The position numbers and the translations under genes are program-made. Of a stretch of DNA of 64,000 bases, positions 32,456 to 41,711 are shown in pieces (the first letter of the stretch is position 1; every line of letters begins with the position of its first letter). Source of the stretch: Eubacteriaceae bacterium (GTDB taxonomy: Bacteria > Bacillota > Clostridia > Eubacteriales > Anaerofustaceae); assembly GCA_017551505.1 (NCBI GenBank), contig JAFZLL010000051.1:28817-92816 (forward strand), in the 5' to 3' direction. The notes beneath the pieces are model-generated. The model saw only the letters and a program-made list of their open reading frames with translations, was not told the origin of the DNA and did not search any database.

Positions 32456-34114
32456 TTATTTTTCCGGTCTCCATCCGCTCTTCATGTCAGCGGTCCGGTT
32501 AAATACCAGGTGATCCGGTGTGGAATATTTCGTGTCTACACAGAAATATCCGTTGCGGACAAACTGGAAACGGTCTTCGGGCTGTGCCCCTTTTATGCTG
32601 ATCTCGGCAAAGCCGTTATCGATAACCAGGGAATCCGGATTGATGTTGTCCATGAAGTTCGATGAATTTCCACCCTCTTTAAGAAGAGGATAGAGCATAT
32701 GCAGTTCCACAGGAACATTTTCCTGCGCATCCACCCAGTGAATGGTGCCTTTGACCTTGCGCGCGTTGAAACCGCTGCCGGACTTTGTCTCAGGGTCATA
32801 AGTGCATATCACTTCGGTTATCGTGCCGTTCTCATCTTTTTTAAATCCGGTGCATTTGACGAAGTATGCACCCATCAGTCTGACCTCATTGCCCGGGAAA
32901 AGGCGGTAATACTTCTTTGGAGGCACCTCTTCGAAGTCGCTCCTGTCTATGTATAAATGTTTTGAGAAAGGAACCTTGCGGGTGTCCGAATTCTCGTCAT
33001 CCATCCTGTAGGGCACATCGAGGTATTCTCTACCGTCCTCCGGATAATTCTCTATCGTGAGTTTCAGGGGATCTACGACTGCCATTACCCTGGCAGAAGT
33101 GGCTAAAAGATCTTCCCTTACGAAGTATTCGAACTGCCCCATCTCTATAGTGGAATCAGCCTTTGACACACCTATATTCGCCATGAAATTCCTTATTGCC
33201 ATGGGAGTCACGCCGCGCCGCCTGAGGCCGCACAGAGTGACCAGCCTGGGGTCATCCCAACCGTCCACTATCCCGGCAGCAACCAGTTGTTTGATATAAC
33301 GCTTGCTTGTTATGGCTCCGGAAATGTTCAGCCTTGCGAATTCTATCTGGCGGGGATGTTTGGCTTTGAAATCGTCAAGGTTGTCGAGGACCCAGTTGTA
33401 CAGCGGCCTGTGATCCTCGAACTCCAGAGAACACAGGGAATGGGTGATCTTCTCAATCGCGTCTTCGATCGGATGGGCATAGTCGTACATTGGATATATG
33501 CACCACATATCGCCGGTGTGGGGATGCGTGGCTTCCACTATCCTGTAGATGACAGGGTCTCTCATGTTCATATTCGGACTAGCCATGTCTATTTTAAGGC
33601 GCAGCACTCTCTCACCGGGGGCGTATTTGCCCTCTTTCATTTCTATGAACAGCTTTCTGCTTTCTTCAATGCTTCTGTTCCTGTAAGGGCTCTCCTTCCC
33701 CGGCTCCTTCAGCGTGCCGCGCGAGGCTTTAATCTCGTCGGCGGTCTGGTCGTCTACGTAGGCCAGCCCTTTATCTATCAGTTCGAGGGCGTATTCGTAC
33801 ATCTGAGGGAAATAATCGGAGGCATAATACAGTCCGTCCCATTTGAAGCCGAGCCATTCGACATCCCTTTTGATCGCTTCAGTAAAGACAGTGTCCTCTT
33901 TCTCGGGGTTCGTATCATCATATCTGATGTTGGTTTTGGCTCCGTACTTTTCCTTCACGGAAAAATTGATGCATATGGCTTTTGCATGGCCTATATGCAG
34001 GTATCCATTCGGCTCCGGTGGAAAACGTGTGGCGAGTTCGTCTGCCGAGTATATGCCGTTTTCGATATCCCTGTCTATCTCGCTGAAAATAAAATTGCTT
34101 GAATTATCCGCCAT
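32456..34114 (-). CDS. glnS: Glutaminyl-tRNA synthetase
   Basis: 552 residues, close to E. coli GlnS. A class I synthetase charging tRNA-Gln directly. The HIGH motif is PNGYLHIGHAKAI; the KMSKS-equivalent is AITSKRYIKQ (E. coli has VMSKR), so the Met is Thr. RFPPEPNGYLHIGH marks GlnRS/GluRS; the absence of a GluRS-type C-terminal helical cage and the two-beta-barrel end (DFEEVPPKKYYRLFPGNEVR) fix it as GlnRS. Most Firmicutes make Gln-tRNA by amidation through GatCAB, so glnS is an acquired trait of some Clostridia. The ATG at 34114 is chosen for GAGGGGG at proper spacing; the frame is open 14 codons further. Confidence 0.95.
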   Translation of the reverse strand: MADNSSNFIFSEIDRDIENGIYSADELATRFPPEPNGYLHIGHAKAICINFSVKEKYGAKTNIRYDDTNPEKEDTVFTEAIKRDVEWLGFKWDGLYYASDYFPQMYEYALELIDKGLAYVDDQTADEIKASRGTLKEPGKESPYRNRSIEESRKLFIEMKEGKYAPGERVLRLKIDMASPNMNMRDPVIYRIVEATHPHTGDMWCIYPMYDYAHPIEDAIEKITHSLCSLEFEDHRPLYNWVLDNLDDFKAKHPRQIEFARLNISGAITSKRYIKQLVAAGIVDGWDDPRLVTLCGLRRRGVTPMAIRNFMANIGVSKADSTIEMGQFEYFVREDLLATSARVMAVVDPLKLTIENYPEDGREYLDVPYRMDDENSDTRKVPFSKHLYIDRSDFEEVPPKKYYRLFPGNEVRLMGAYFVKCTGFKKDENGTITEVICTYDPETKSGSGFNARKVKGTIHWVDAQENVPVELHMLYPLLKEGGNSSNFMDNINPDSLVIDNGFAEISIKGAQPEDRFQFVRNGYFCVDTKYSTPDHLVFNRTADMKSGWRPEK

Positions 34115-34147
34115 TTCAATCATCCCCCTCATATGTATATAAAGTAT

Positions 34148-34175
34148 ATTATACAATATTGCCCGATTTTTTCAA
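34148..34175 (-). promoter_or_regulatory. Promoter of glnS
   Basis: On the minus strand, TTGAAA (34175-34170), a 16-nt spacer and TATAAT (34153-34148), about 35 nt before the start codon. No T-box features are seen between promoter and gene. Confidence 0.8.
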
Positions 34176-34323
34176 CCGTAGTATTACAAAAAACGCATTT
34201 GTTCGAATTAACGATAGTTATGATGGATATTTATAGTATACTGGACAGGCGTCAAAGGATTTAACCACATTTATCGTTGATCAGCATCGTCTGTTTTGCA
34301 TCAACCTAGGAGTGGAGATTATT

Positions 34324-35529
34324 ATGAGCATAATGGTCTTAAACAGCGGCAGCTCCTCCCTGAAATTCAAGATATTCGAGGAGGGCACTCTGGATGAAGA
34401 AGCCGCAGGTGTCATAGAACGTATAGGCCTGCCTTCTGCGACCATAAGGTACAGAACGCGGTATCTGACCACTGAGTATAAAAAATACATTCCGGATCAT
34501 GAGACGGGCCTTATGGAGGCACTTTCGCTCCTTACCGATGAGAACTCCGGATTGCTGAAAGATATCTCGGGGATCACCGCTGTCGGTCACAGAGTGCTGC
34601 ACGGCGGAGACAGATTCACAAAAAGCGTCCTTATAGACAACGATGTAATCGGGGCAATCGAGGAATGCATCCCCTTCGGACCTCTTCATAATCCAGCTAA
34701 TCTGTTGGGCATCCGTGCATGTCTCGATATGCTTCCTGGAGTGCCTCAGACGGCGGTCTTCGACACGGCTTTCCATGCCACTGTCCCCGTATATGCCAAT
34801 ACCTTCGCCATTCCCTATGAGTATTCGGAAAAGTATAAGATCCACAAGTTCGGCTTCCACGGGACTTCCCATCGCTATGTTGCCCTTAAAGCTGCGGAAA
34901 TGACAGGCAGGGAAGACCTGAGAATCATTTCATGCCATCTCGGTAACGGATGCAGCATGGCCGCAGTAAAGGGAGGAGTCAGCCTGGATACCACGATGGG
35001 TCTCACTCCTTTGGATGGGCTCATGATGGGGACACGCAGCGGTTCCGTCGATCCGTCTGTTCTGCAGCTGTTGTGCGACAGAGAATCATTAAGCATAGAC
35101 GGAGTCATCAAAATGCTCAACAATCAGAGCGGGCTCTTCGGTGTCTCCGGCGTATCGGGTGATTTCCGACATGTCATGGAGGCCAGCGAATCGGGAAACA
35201 AGAGAGCCAGGCTGGCCTTGGAAATGTTCAATTACCGCATCAGGACTACTATCGGTGCGTACAGCGCCGTGTTGGGCGGGGTGGACGCTATCGCTTTCAC
35301 AGGCGGGATAGGTGAGAATTCATGCGTGTGCCGCACAGAGGTGCTGTCCGGACTGGAGTATCTTGGGATCAAGCTCGATAAAGAATCGAACGAGAATAAC
35401 ATCGGCGGACAGAGATTCATCAATTCAGAGGATTCCAAAGTCTTTGTTATGGTGATCCCGGCCAACGAAGAGCTCATGATAGCCATGGACACCGATGAAT
35501 TGACCAGGGATTTGACAACAAAACAATAA
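34324..35529 (+). CDS. ackA: Acetate kinase
   Basis: 401 residues. It makes ATP from acetyl phosphate and ADP, the energy-yielding step of acetate formation in fermenters. Family blocks are VLNSGSSSLKFKIFE (phosphate 1), FDTAFHATVPVYA, KFGFHGTSHRYVALK (catalytic His), SCHLGNGCSMAAVKGG and AFTGGIGENSCVCR. The ATG at 34324 follows AGGAGTGGAG. The partner pta is not adjacent, unlike in many Firmicutes; rpmF follows with its own promoter. Confidence 0.96.
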   Translation: MSIMVLNSGSSSLKFKIFEEGTLDEEAAGVIERIGLPSATIRYRTRYLTTEYKKYIPDHETGLMEALSLLTDENSGLLKDISGITAVGHRVLHGGDRFTKSVLIDNDVIGAIEECIPFGPLHNPANLLGIRACLDMLPGVPQTAVFDTAFHATVPVYANTFAIPYEYSEKYKIHKFGFHGTSHRYVALKAAEMTGREDLRIISCHLGNGCSMAAVKGGVSLDTTMGLTPLDGLMMGTRSGSVDPSVLQLLCDRESLSIDGVIKMLNNQSGLFGVSGVSGDFRHVMEASESGNKRARLALEMFNYRIRTTIGAYSAVLGGVDAIAFTGGIGENSCVCRTEVLSGLEYLGIKLDKESNENNIGGQRFINSEDSKVFVMVIPANEELMIAMDTDELTRDLTTKQ

Positions 35530-35534
35530 TGTTA

Positions 35535-35564
35535 TTGACATTTCGTGTGAAATGTATTTATAAT
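35535..35564 (+). promoter_or_regulatory. Consensus sigma-A promoter of the rpmF-plsX-acpP block
   Basis: TTGACA (35535-35540), an 18-nt spacer and TATAAT (35559-35564): both boxes are perfect. It lies about 65 nt before rpmF. Confidence 0.92.
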
Positions 35565-35630
35565 AAGTGAGATTCGGAGCCGTTATTTTATTTGCGGCAG
35601 AAGTTATAATCAAGTCAGGAGGTGAGAGCT

Positions 35631-35804
35631 GTGGGTGTACCTAAGCACAGACAATCAAAATCCAAGAAGAATAAACGCAGGGCTAATTTCAAGGTCGCTA
35701 TGCCCGGTCTTTCTAAATGCCCCGAATGCGGCGAATTGATGCAGCCTCACAGGGTCTGCCCCAATTGCGGAAAATATAACGGCAGAGTCGTTGTCGAAGC
35801 CTAA
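35631..35804 (+). CDS. rpmF: 50S ribosomal protein bL32
   Basis: 57 residues. The start GVPKHRQSKSKKNKRR is typical. The zinc-ribbon form is present with four Cys (CPECG and CPNCG). The GTG start at 35631 is fixed by AGGAGGTGA at 35617 and gives the family N-terminus. It is followed by a hairpin and then plsX, the usual order in bacteria. Confidence 0.95.
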   Translation: MGVPKHRQSKSKKNKRRANFKVAMPGLSKCPECGELMQPHRVCPNCGKYNGRVVVEA

Positions 35805-35818
35805 TAATTCTTTCAAAA

Positions 35819-35840
35819 CTGCCGGAAACGGCAGATTTTT
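35819..35840 (+). terminator. Attenuator-like terminator between rpmF and plsX
   Basis: ctgccg / cggcag stem with a GAAA loop (35819-35834) followed by attttt. Being inside the operon it probably lowers plsX expression relative to rpmF. Confidence 0.7.
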
Positions 35841-35855
35841 GACAAAGGGGGTATT

Positions 35856-36833
35856 ATGACGATCTATATTGACGCCATGGGCGGGGACAATGCGCCCAAA
35901 GCCATCATAGAAGGTGCTCTTATGGCGAAGTCGGAGTTCAACGCCCCTATAGCTTTGATAGGTGACGTAAATACGATCGAAAAGTGCCTGGCCGGCCGTA
36001 AGGATGCTTCCGATATCGAGATCATCCCGGCTACCGAGAGTATCGGTATGCATGAGGAGCCTGTCAAAGCTGTGCGCCAGAAAAAGGATTCATCCCTTGT
36101 CAAAGGGGCCCTTCTGGCGAAAGAGTCATACGAAAACGCTTTTATTTCCGCAGGCAGCACAGGCGCTCTGCTGGCCGCGGCTCTTTTATATACCGGACGC
36201 ATCAAGGGTATCCAGCGCCCGGCGATCTGCACTGCAGTTGACATACTCAAGCCGATGGCGATCCTTGACAACGGAGCCAACGCCGACTGCAAACCGGAGT
36301 ATTTTCCTCAGTTTGCCAAGCTCGGCGCGGCATACATAAGTGCGCTGACCGGCGAGAAGAGGCCCGCAGTCGCTCTGTTGAATATCGGCACCGAGGAGAC
36401 GAAGGGCAGCGAACTATACAAAGCAGCGCATGAACTGCTCGTTTCCGACGAATCAATAAACTTCATCGGAAATGTTGAAGCCAGCGGTGTTCTGACCAGC
36501 GAAGCCGACGTTATAGTATGCGACGGTTTTGCGGGGAACGTCTTCCTCAAGGCTACTGAGGGCAGCCTTAAGTTCATGGGAGATATGCTTAAGGATGTTT
36601 TCTATCAGAATATCTTCACAAAGCTTTCCGCTCTGGGCGTGAAGAGGGCCATCACGGAGAAAAAGGCTAAACTGGATCCGAAGACATACGGCGGTTCCCC
36701 GTTCCTGGGCGTGAACGGCAACGTCATCAAGGCTCACGGCAATTCCGACGCACTTGCCATAAGGAACGCGGTGCTCCAGGCCATGAGGATGATCTCCGAA
36801 GATGTCTTGGGAAAGATCTACAAGACGATATGA
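35856..36833 (+). CDS. plsX: Phosphate acyltransferase PlsX
   Basis: 325 residues. It converts acyl-ACP to acyl phosphate, the donor for PlsY in phospholipid synthesis; it acts at the membrane surface. Marks are the start IYIDAMGGDNAPKAIIEGAL, then KSYENAFISAGSTGALLAAA-type sequence (glycine loop SAGSTGALL), ALLNIGTEETKGSEL, VCDGFAGNVFLKATEG and YGGSPFLGVNG. AAAGGGGG stands before the ATG. It is followed by acpP 49 nt later. Confidence 0.96.
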   Translation: MTIYIDAMGGDNAPKAIIEGALMAKSEFNAPIALIGDVNTIEKCLAGRKDASDIEIIPATESIGMHEEPVKAVRQKKDSSLVKGALLAKESYENAFISAGSTGALLAAALLYTGRIKGIQRPAICTAVDILKPMAILDNGANADCKPEYFPQFAKLGAAYISALTGEKRPAVALLNIGTEETKGSELYKAAHELLVSDESINFIGNVEASGVLTSEADVIVCDGFAGNVFLKATEGSLKFMGDMLKDVFYQNIFTKLSALGVKRAITEKKAKLDPKTYGGSPFLGVNGNVIKAHGNSDALAIRNAVLQAMRMISEDVLGKIYKTI

Positions 36834-36882
36834 GACTATAAGCCCATATCATCCAATAAGTAATAATATCAGGAGGACAGCA

Positions 36883-37116
36883 ATGATTTTTGAACAAGTA
36901 AGGGCTATTGTCTGCAAACAGCTGGATATTCCCGAAGATCAGGTCACGATGGATTCCTATTTCGTCGATGACCTCAGTTGCGATTCCTTGGATCTGATGG
37001 AAATGATCATGGAATTCGAGAACATCTACGATATCGAAGTCGATGAGGATTCTTTGGCCAATATCAAACAGGTCAAGGATGTCGTCGCGTATTTCGAGGA
37101 AAAAGGCATCAAATAA
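36883..37116 (+). CDS. acpP: Acyl carrier protein
   Basis: 77 residues, acidic, four-helix ACP. The phosphopantetheine Ser is in DDLSCDSLDLMEMIMEFE (DSL motif). The ATG at 36883 follows AGGAGG; the frame is open upstream into plsX, but that part is not ACP-like. It is activated by AcpS, encoded at 49.5 kb, and used by PlsX next door. A terminator follows. Confidence 0.96.
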   Translation: MIFEQVRAIVCKQLDIPEDQVTMDSYFVDDLSCDSLDLMEMIMEFENIYDIEVDEDSLANIKQVKDVVAYFEEKGIK

Positions 37117-37149
37117 TTTGAAACCAATGCCGGTATGATCCGATGATTA

Positions 37150-37177
37150 AAGGGCTGAGAAGCCCTTGATTTTTTAT
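37150..37177 (+). terminator. Terminator after acpP
   Basis: aagggct / agccctt stem (37150-37167) followed by a T-rich run. The T run overlaps the -35 box of the next promoter. Confidence 0.85.
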
Positions 37178-37195
37178 ATATGCGGGTTCTATGAT
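37166..37195 (+). promoter_or_regulatory. Promoter of rnc-smc-ftsY
   Basis: TTGATT (37166-37171), an 18-nt spacer and TATGAT (37190-37195). Transcription would start near 37202, downstream of the ATG at 37199 but a few bases before the ATG at 37211. Confidence 0.55.
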
Positions 37196-37198
37196 AAA

Positions 37199-37903
37199 AT
37201 GAAGAAAATCATGAATAATCCGATGCCATTAAGCAATTTCGAAAAGGATATAGGCTATAGCTTCAAGGATATCAGACTGCTTGAAACTGCACTCACGCAT
37301 CCTTCGGCAACAGGTGAGACTGGCCGTATAAGCAACCAGCGCCTGGAGTTTTTGGGTGATGCGGTACTTCAGCTTGCCGTCTCAGATATCCTTTATGCGG
37401 CTTTCGAGCAGTCCGCAGAAGGGATTCTCTCAAAAGTCCGCGCCGAGATCGTGTGTGCCGATTCCCTTTACAGCACTGGTCGCCGCATCCATCTGGATGA
37501 TTACCTTATCCTCGGCAAAGGCGAGGAAAAGAGCGGTGGGAGAGGTAAAAAGAATATCGTAGCCGATGCGGTCGAGGCGCTTATCGCCGCGATCTATCTG
37601 GACGGCGGGAGGGATAAGTCGGACGAGTTCATAAGAAAGAACCACGCACTCATCATAGATGAAGCCATGAAGGGGCACTTGATGTACGACTACAAGACGA
37701 TGCTTCAGGAATATGCGCAGTCGGCAGGTTTTGAAGACCTTTCATACGAGCTCATTTCGGTCACTGGTCCCGATCATGGCCAGACTTTCACTTCACGCGC
37801 CGTGATGGGAGGGATCTCTTATGAGCCCGCCTCCTCATACTCCAAAAAACAATCCGAGCACCGCGCTGCGGAAAACGTTCTCAGAAAGCTCGGGAAGATA
37901 TAG
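37199..37903 (+). CDS. rnc: Ribonuclease III
   Basis: About 234 residues from ATG 37199; ATG 37211 or 37220 are possible and no clear RBS marks any of them. It cleaves double-stranded RNA, including rRNA precursors. The signature is QRLEFLGDAVLQLAVSDIL with catalytic Glu and Asp; the second Glu is in VADAVEALIAAIYLDGG. The C-terminal dsRNA-binding domain begins at DYKTMLQEYAQSAG and ends KKQSEHRAAENVLRKLG. If the promoter at 37190 is used, the message is nearly leaderless for ATG 37211. It is 6 nt from smc. Confidence 0.94.
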   Translation: MKKIMNNPMPLSNFEKDIGYSFKDIRLLETALTHPSATGETGRISNQRLEFLGDAVLQLAVSDILYAAFEQSAEGILSKVRAEIVCADSLYSTGRRIHLDDYLILGKGEEKSGGRGKKNIVADAVEALIAAIYLDGGRDKSDEFIRKNHALIIDEAMKGHLMYDYKTMLQEYAQSAGFEDLSYELISVTGPDHGQTFTSRAVMGGISYEPASSYSKKQSEHRAAENVLRKLGKI

Positions 37904-37909
37904 GTAAAC

Positions 37910-40816
37910 ATGATATTAAAAGAAATCGAGCTTTACGGCTTCAAATCATTCGGCAAAAGGACCGTTATAAACTTCTCCGATAACCTGACTGGCATCGTCG
38001 GACCGAACGGTTCAGGCAAGAGCAATATCGCCGAAGCTGTTCGCTGGGTATTGGGTGAACAGAGGGTAAAACCGTTGCGCAGCGAAAAGATGGAGGATGT
38101 AATCTTTTCAGGCACAGATCAGAAAAAACCTTTGGGCTATGCCCAGGTGACCATCGTCCTCGATAATTCGTCCCGTATATTTCCTGCTGATTATGATGAG
38201 CTGGAGGTATCCCGCCGCCTGTACCGCACAGGAGAGAGCGAATTCAGCATTAACAAGACCCCCTGCCGCCTGAAGGACGTGCAGGAGCTTTTTTCCGATA
38301 CCGGTCTGGGCAGAGAGGGTTATTCCATTATCGGCCAGGGGCAGATCGAATCCCTCGTCACAAATTCACCTGCCAGTGTGAAGCTGCTTATCGATGAGGC
38401 TGCGGGGATCGTCAAATACAGATCCCGCCGTCAGGAGGCGGAACGTAAGCTTGAAAGAGCTGAGAATAACAGCCTGAGGATAAACGACATCCTATCCGAG
38501 CTTTCCGAAAGGCTTCCGCGGCTGAAGAAACAGTCGGAGAAGGCTGAAAAATACGTCCTTCTGAAAAACGAGCTCAGGGAGAAAGAAATCGGTGTATTCA
38601 CGGCTCGTATGGATATTCTGGGCGAGAAGAGCAGGAAGGCAGGACAGAATATCGAATCTTTGCAGGAAAGTCTGGATAATGCCGACAGAGAGCTCAGTGA
38701 ATATGATGAACAGTTTCGCAGGGACAGGTTCGCCCTTTCGGAATGCGAAATCAGGATAGAGGCGGCCAATGACGACGTAAAAAGGATACTGAGTGAATAT
38801 GAGGACGCAAAAGTGGCTTCCTCTGTGGCGCAGAGCCGGCTCGCCGGTATCGATGACAGTATCAAAGAGGCAAGAGCGGAAGCAGAGACTTATCAGGATA
38901 CGATGTCCTTGCTTGAAAATGAGAGAGAGGGGCTGATTGCCGAATACAGGGAACTGAAAGCCGATACGGAGGCCATGACCCGTGAATTCGAAGCGTACAT
39001 GGAAAAGGTCAATGCAGTTTCCTCCGAATTGCGCGATGAACAGTCCAGGCTGACTGCCTTGGAAGGCTATGAGAGTTCAATGCAGGGCTACAATTACGCT
39101 ATCAGGGAACTGATGAGAGCAAGGGAGAAGGACGATTATTTGTCTGACAACGTCCACACTACCGTTGGTGAGGCCGTGAGCACCGAGAGCCGGTATGTAT
39201 CCGCCATCAGTGAAGCATTGGGCGCATCAGCAAATAATATAATAACCAGTGATGAGAAAGCAGCTTCACGCTGTATAGATATACTCAACAGGAACAGCTG
39301 GGGAAGAGTAACATTCCTTCCGATCAGTATCATCAGGGCATCCGACAACTCTGATATCAAGTCCACACTAAAAGGCATGCCGGGATATATCAGCTGTGCG
39401 GATGAACTTGTGAAAACTAAGGACGAATACCGCGCCATAGTCAGCAGTATCCTGTCCAGGACTGCTGTATTCGAGGATCTGAAGACCGCCAATGAGGCGG
39501 CGAGAAAAAGCAACTACAGATTCCGCATGGCAACGCTGCGTGGGGAGATGCTTTACGCAGGTGGAGCTATTGCAGGCGGCCGCCAGAAGAACGATTCGAC
39601 ACCGCTGAAGCGCCGCGATGAGATCAGCAGACTGAAAAAGAAAGTAGCGTCACTCAAAGAAGAATATGATTCTCTTATCAAGGAGAACCAGTCAGACATA
39701 TCTGAAACGATCTCAGCGAACAGGGAGGCTTTGGCCGCAAAAGCCGAGCGCATCAACAGCAGTAAAGAGAGGATCGATTACTTTCTTGACGCTCTGAATA
39801 AACAGAAAGCCAAAGCTGACAAGCTCATTGATGAAAAAAAGACCCTTCAGGAGACTGCAGAACACTCATCGGATAATAACGACAGCTATGAAAAAAAGCG
39901 CTCCGAGGCTGAAAAGCTGTATAAGTCACTGGTTGCGGAAAAAGAAAAGCTCACCGCATCTTACGGCAGGCTGAACGAGGAGATCATTACCGCTAATAAA
40001 GACAGAAGCGAGATCTCTGAAAGGCTCGTGAAGGCAAAAGCAGAAAAGGCGTCATACGACGAAGAGATGATACGGCTCACGTCGGATATGATGGAAGATT
40101 ATTCGCTCACTTATGCAGATGCGGTTTCATATTCCTATGCTTCTCAGGATATCAGTGCTTCGCTTGCCGAGATAGCAGGGTTGAAAGAAGCCATAAAACG
40201 TCTCGGAAATATTAACGTAGATTCACTTGAGGAATTCCGGCTGGAACGCGAGAGATTCGAAAAGATGTCGGCTCAGAGGGATGACATCGCTAAATCCATC
40301 GATGAGATGCATAAAGTTATCTCCGAGATATCTCAAGGCATGGAAAAACGTTTCAATAATGAGTTCTCAGCTATCAATGCGCAATTTGACAAGGTTTTCC
40401 GCGAGCTCTTCGGCGGAGGAGAGGCATCCATTTCCGTGATCGACCCACAGGACGTCTTGAACAGCGGGATCGACATCTCGGCCCGGCCTCCTCATACCAG
40501 AAAACGCAATATCAGTCTGCTCTCCGGGGGTGAAAAATCAATGACTGCCATCGCACTGATTTTTGCGATTCTCAGCCTTAAGCCCGCGCCTTTTTGTCTT
40601 CTTGACGAGGCTGATGCCGCGCTGGACGATGCGAACATCATCCGTTTCCGCGAGTACCTGAAGCGATATTCTGAAAAAGACCAGTTTATTATAGTGACCC
40701 ATAAGAAACTCACGATGGAAGCTGCTGAGAGTCTGTACGGTGTGTCCAAAGGTCAGGACGGGATATCACAGGTGGTATCCATTAAACTCAGCGAAACGGA
40801 TAAATACGGAGACTGA
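37910..40816 (+). CDS. smc: Chromosome segregation SMC protein, short-armed
   Basis: 968 residues, against about 1180 in typical bacterial SMC. It is the ATPase of the condensin complex with ScpA and ScpB. Walker A is IVGPNGSGKSNIAEAVRWVL, and the Q loop follows. The C-terminal head has the signature LLSGGEKSMTAIALIFAI and Walker B FCLLDEADAALDDAN. The hinge lies at about 385-545 (SRYVSAISEALGASANNIIT onward). Coil 1 (~170-385) and coil 2 (~560-790) are each about 100 residues shorter than usual, so the arms remain matched and the protein looks intact. ftsY starts 1 nt after it, as in many Firmicutes. Confidence 0.93.
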   Translation: MILKEIELYGFKSFGKRTVINFSDNLTGIVGPNGSGKSNIAEAVRWVLGEQRVKPLRSEKMEDVIFSGTDQKKPLGYAQVTIVLDNSSRIFPADYDELEVSRRLYRTGESEFSINKTPCRLKDVQELFSDTGLGREGYSIIGQGQIESLVTNSPASVKLLIDEAAGIVKYRSRRQEAERKLERAENNSLRINDILSELSERLPRLKKQSEKAEKYVLLKNELREKEIGVFTARMDILGEKSRKAGQNIESLQESLDNADRELSEYDEQFRRDRFALSECEIRIEAANDDVKRILSEYEDAKVASSVAQSRLAGIDDSIKEARAEAETYQDTMSLLENEREGLIAEYRELKADTEAMTREFEAYMEKVNAVSSELRDEQSRLTALEGYESSMQGYNYAIRELMRAREKDDYLSDNVHTTVGEAVSTESRYVSAISEALGASANNIITSDEKAASRCIDILNRNSWGRVTFLPISIIRASDNSDIKSTLKGMPGYISCADELVKTKDEYRAIVSSILSRTAVFEDLKTANEAARKSNYRFRMATLRGEMLYAGGAIAGGRQKNDSTPLKRRDEISRLKKKVASLKEEYDSLIKENQSDISETISANREALAAKAERINSSKERIDYFLDALNKQKAKADKLIDEKKTLQETAEHSSDNNDSYEKKRSEAEKLYKSLVAEKEKLTASYGRLNEEIITANKDRSEISERLVKAKAEKASYDEEMIRLTSDMMEDYSLTYADAVSYSYASQDISASLAEIAGLKEAIKRLGNINVDSLEEFRLERERFEKMSAQRDDIAKSIDEMHKVISEISQGMEKRFNNEFSAINAQFDKVFRELFGGGEASISVIDPQDVLNSGIDISARPPHTRKRNISLLSGGEKSMTAIALIFAILSLKPAPFCLLDEADAALDDANIIRFREYLKRYSEKDQFIIVTHKKLTMEAAESLYGVSKGQDGISQVVSIKLSETDKYGD

Positions 40817-40817
40817 C

Positions 40818-41711
40818 ATGGAAAAAGAAAGAACGGTTTTCGATTCCTTGAGAGCAAAAAGCGGTCTCGGAGGCAAACTCAAAGCTCTGTTTTCCGGCGA
40901 GATTACAGACGAGATCTACGATGATATGACAGAAGCCCTGATCCTCTCAGACATTCCTTATGAAACGGCGGAAAAGATTATGGATGGAGCCAAAGGCTAT
41001 CTCAAGCGTTCCGCCATGAAGGACGAAACCGCAGTCATCGAAGCAGTTAAAAAGAGCATGATGTCGATCATTGAGCAGACAGGTGAGTTCCGAGGATTCT
41101 CATTCCCGTGTGTGATACTTATCATGGGAGTCAACGGTGTTGGCAAGACAACGACAATAGCCAAACTTGCCTACAGATTCAAGGCCTCTGGCAGGAGTGT
41201 TATGCTGGCGGCAGCAGATACATTCCGCGCTGCTGCTTCGGAACAGCTCGGTATATGGGCGGAAAAGCTCAATGTTCCGATGATAGCCGGCAATGAAGGC
41301 CAGGATCCGTCCAGCGTGATCTTCGACGCACTGGACTCTTTTAAGGCAAAACATGCAGATGTGCTGATCTGTGATACGGCCGGGCGGCTGCAGAACAAGA
41401 AAAACCTTATGGATGAGTTGTCCAAGCTCAACCGCGTTTGCGAGAAAAATTCCGGTGGAGCCGAATTGTATACTCTCATCGTTGCGGATGCCATGACTGG
41501 CCGTAATACACTTGATCAGATCGAACAGTTTTCGAAGATACGGAAACCCGACGGAGTGATCCTTACTAAGATCGACGGAACGGCAAAAGGCGGAGCAGTC
41601 TTTGCGGCAGCCGATATATATAAAATCCCCGTATGCTTTCTGGGCATCGGGGAGGCGATGGGAGATCTTATAGAATTTAATGCCGAAGATTATATCGAAG
41701 GCATGCTTTAA
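40818..41711 (+). CDS. ftsY: Signal recognition particle receptor FtsY
   Basis: 297 residues, an N and G domain without a long acidic A domain, as in Gram-positive bacteria. It receives SRP-ribosome complexes at the membrane. GTPase motifs are GVNGVGKTTTIAKLA (G1), DTFRAAASEQL (insertion box), DTAGRLQNKKNL (G3) and LTKIDGTAKGGAVF (G4). The ATG at 40818 follows the smc stop; the open frame upstream lies inside smc. Its stop overlaps the stop of the convergent GDPD-like gene by 4 nt, with no terminator between them. Confidence 0.96.
   Translation: MEKERTVFDSLRAKSGLGGKLKALFSGEITDEIYDDMTEALILSDIPYETAEKIMDGAKGYLKRSAMKDETAVIEAVKKSMMSIIEQTGEFRGFSFPCVILIMGVNGVGKTTTIAKLAYRFKASGRSVMLAAADTFRAAASEQLGIWAEKLNVPMIAGNEGQDPSSVIFDALDSFKAKHADVLICDTAGRLQNKKNLMDELSKLNRVCEKNSGGAELYTLIVADAMTGRNTLDQIEQFSKIRKPDGVILTKIDGTAKGGAVFAAADIYKIPVCFLGIGEAMGDLIEFNAEDYIEGML

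Noticed and set aside
33287..34102. 271-residue open frame opposite glnS
   Set aside because: Shadow of glnS on the other strand; no RBS or family pattern, while glnS is certain.
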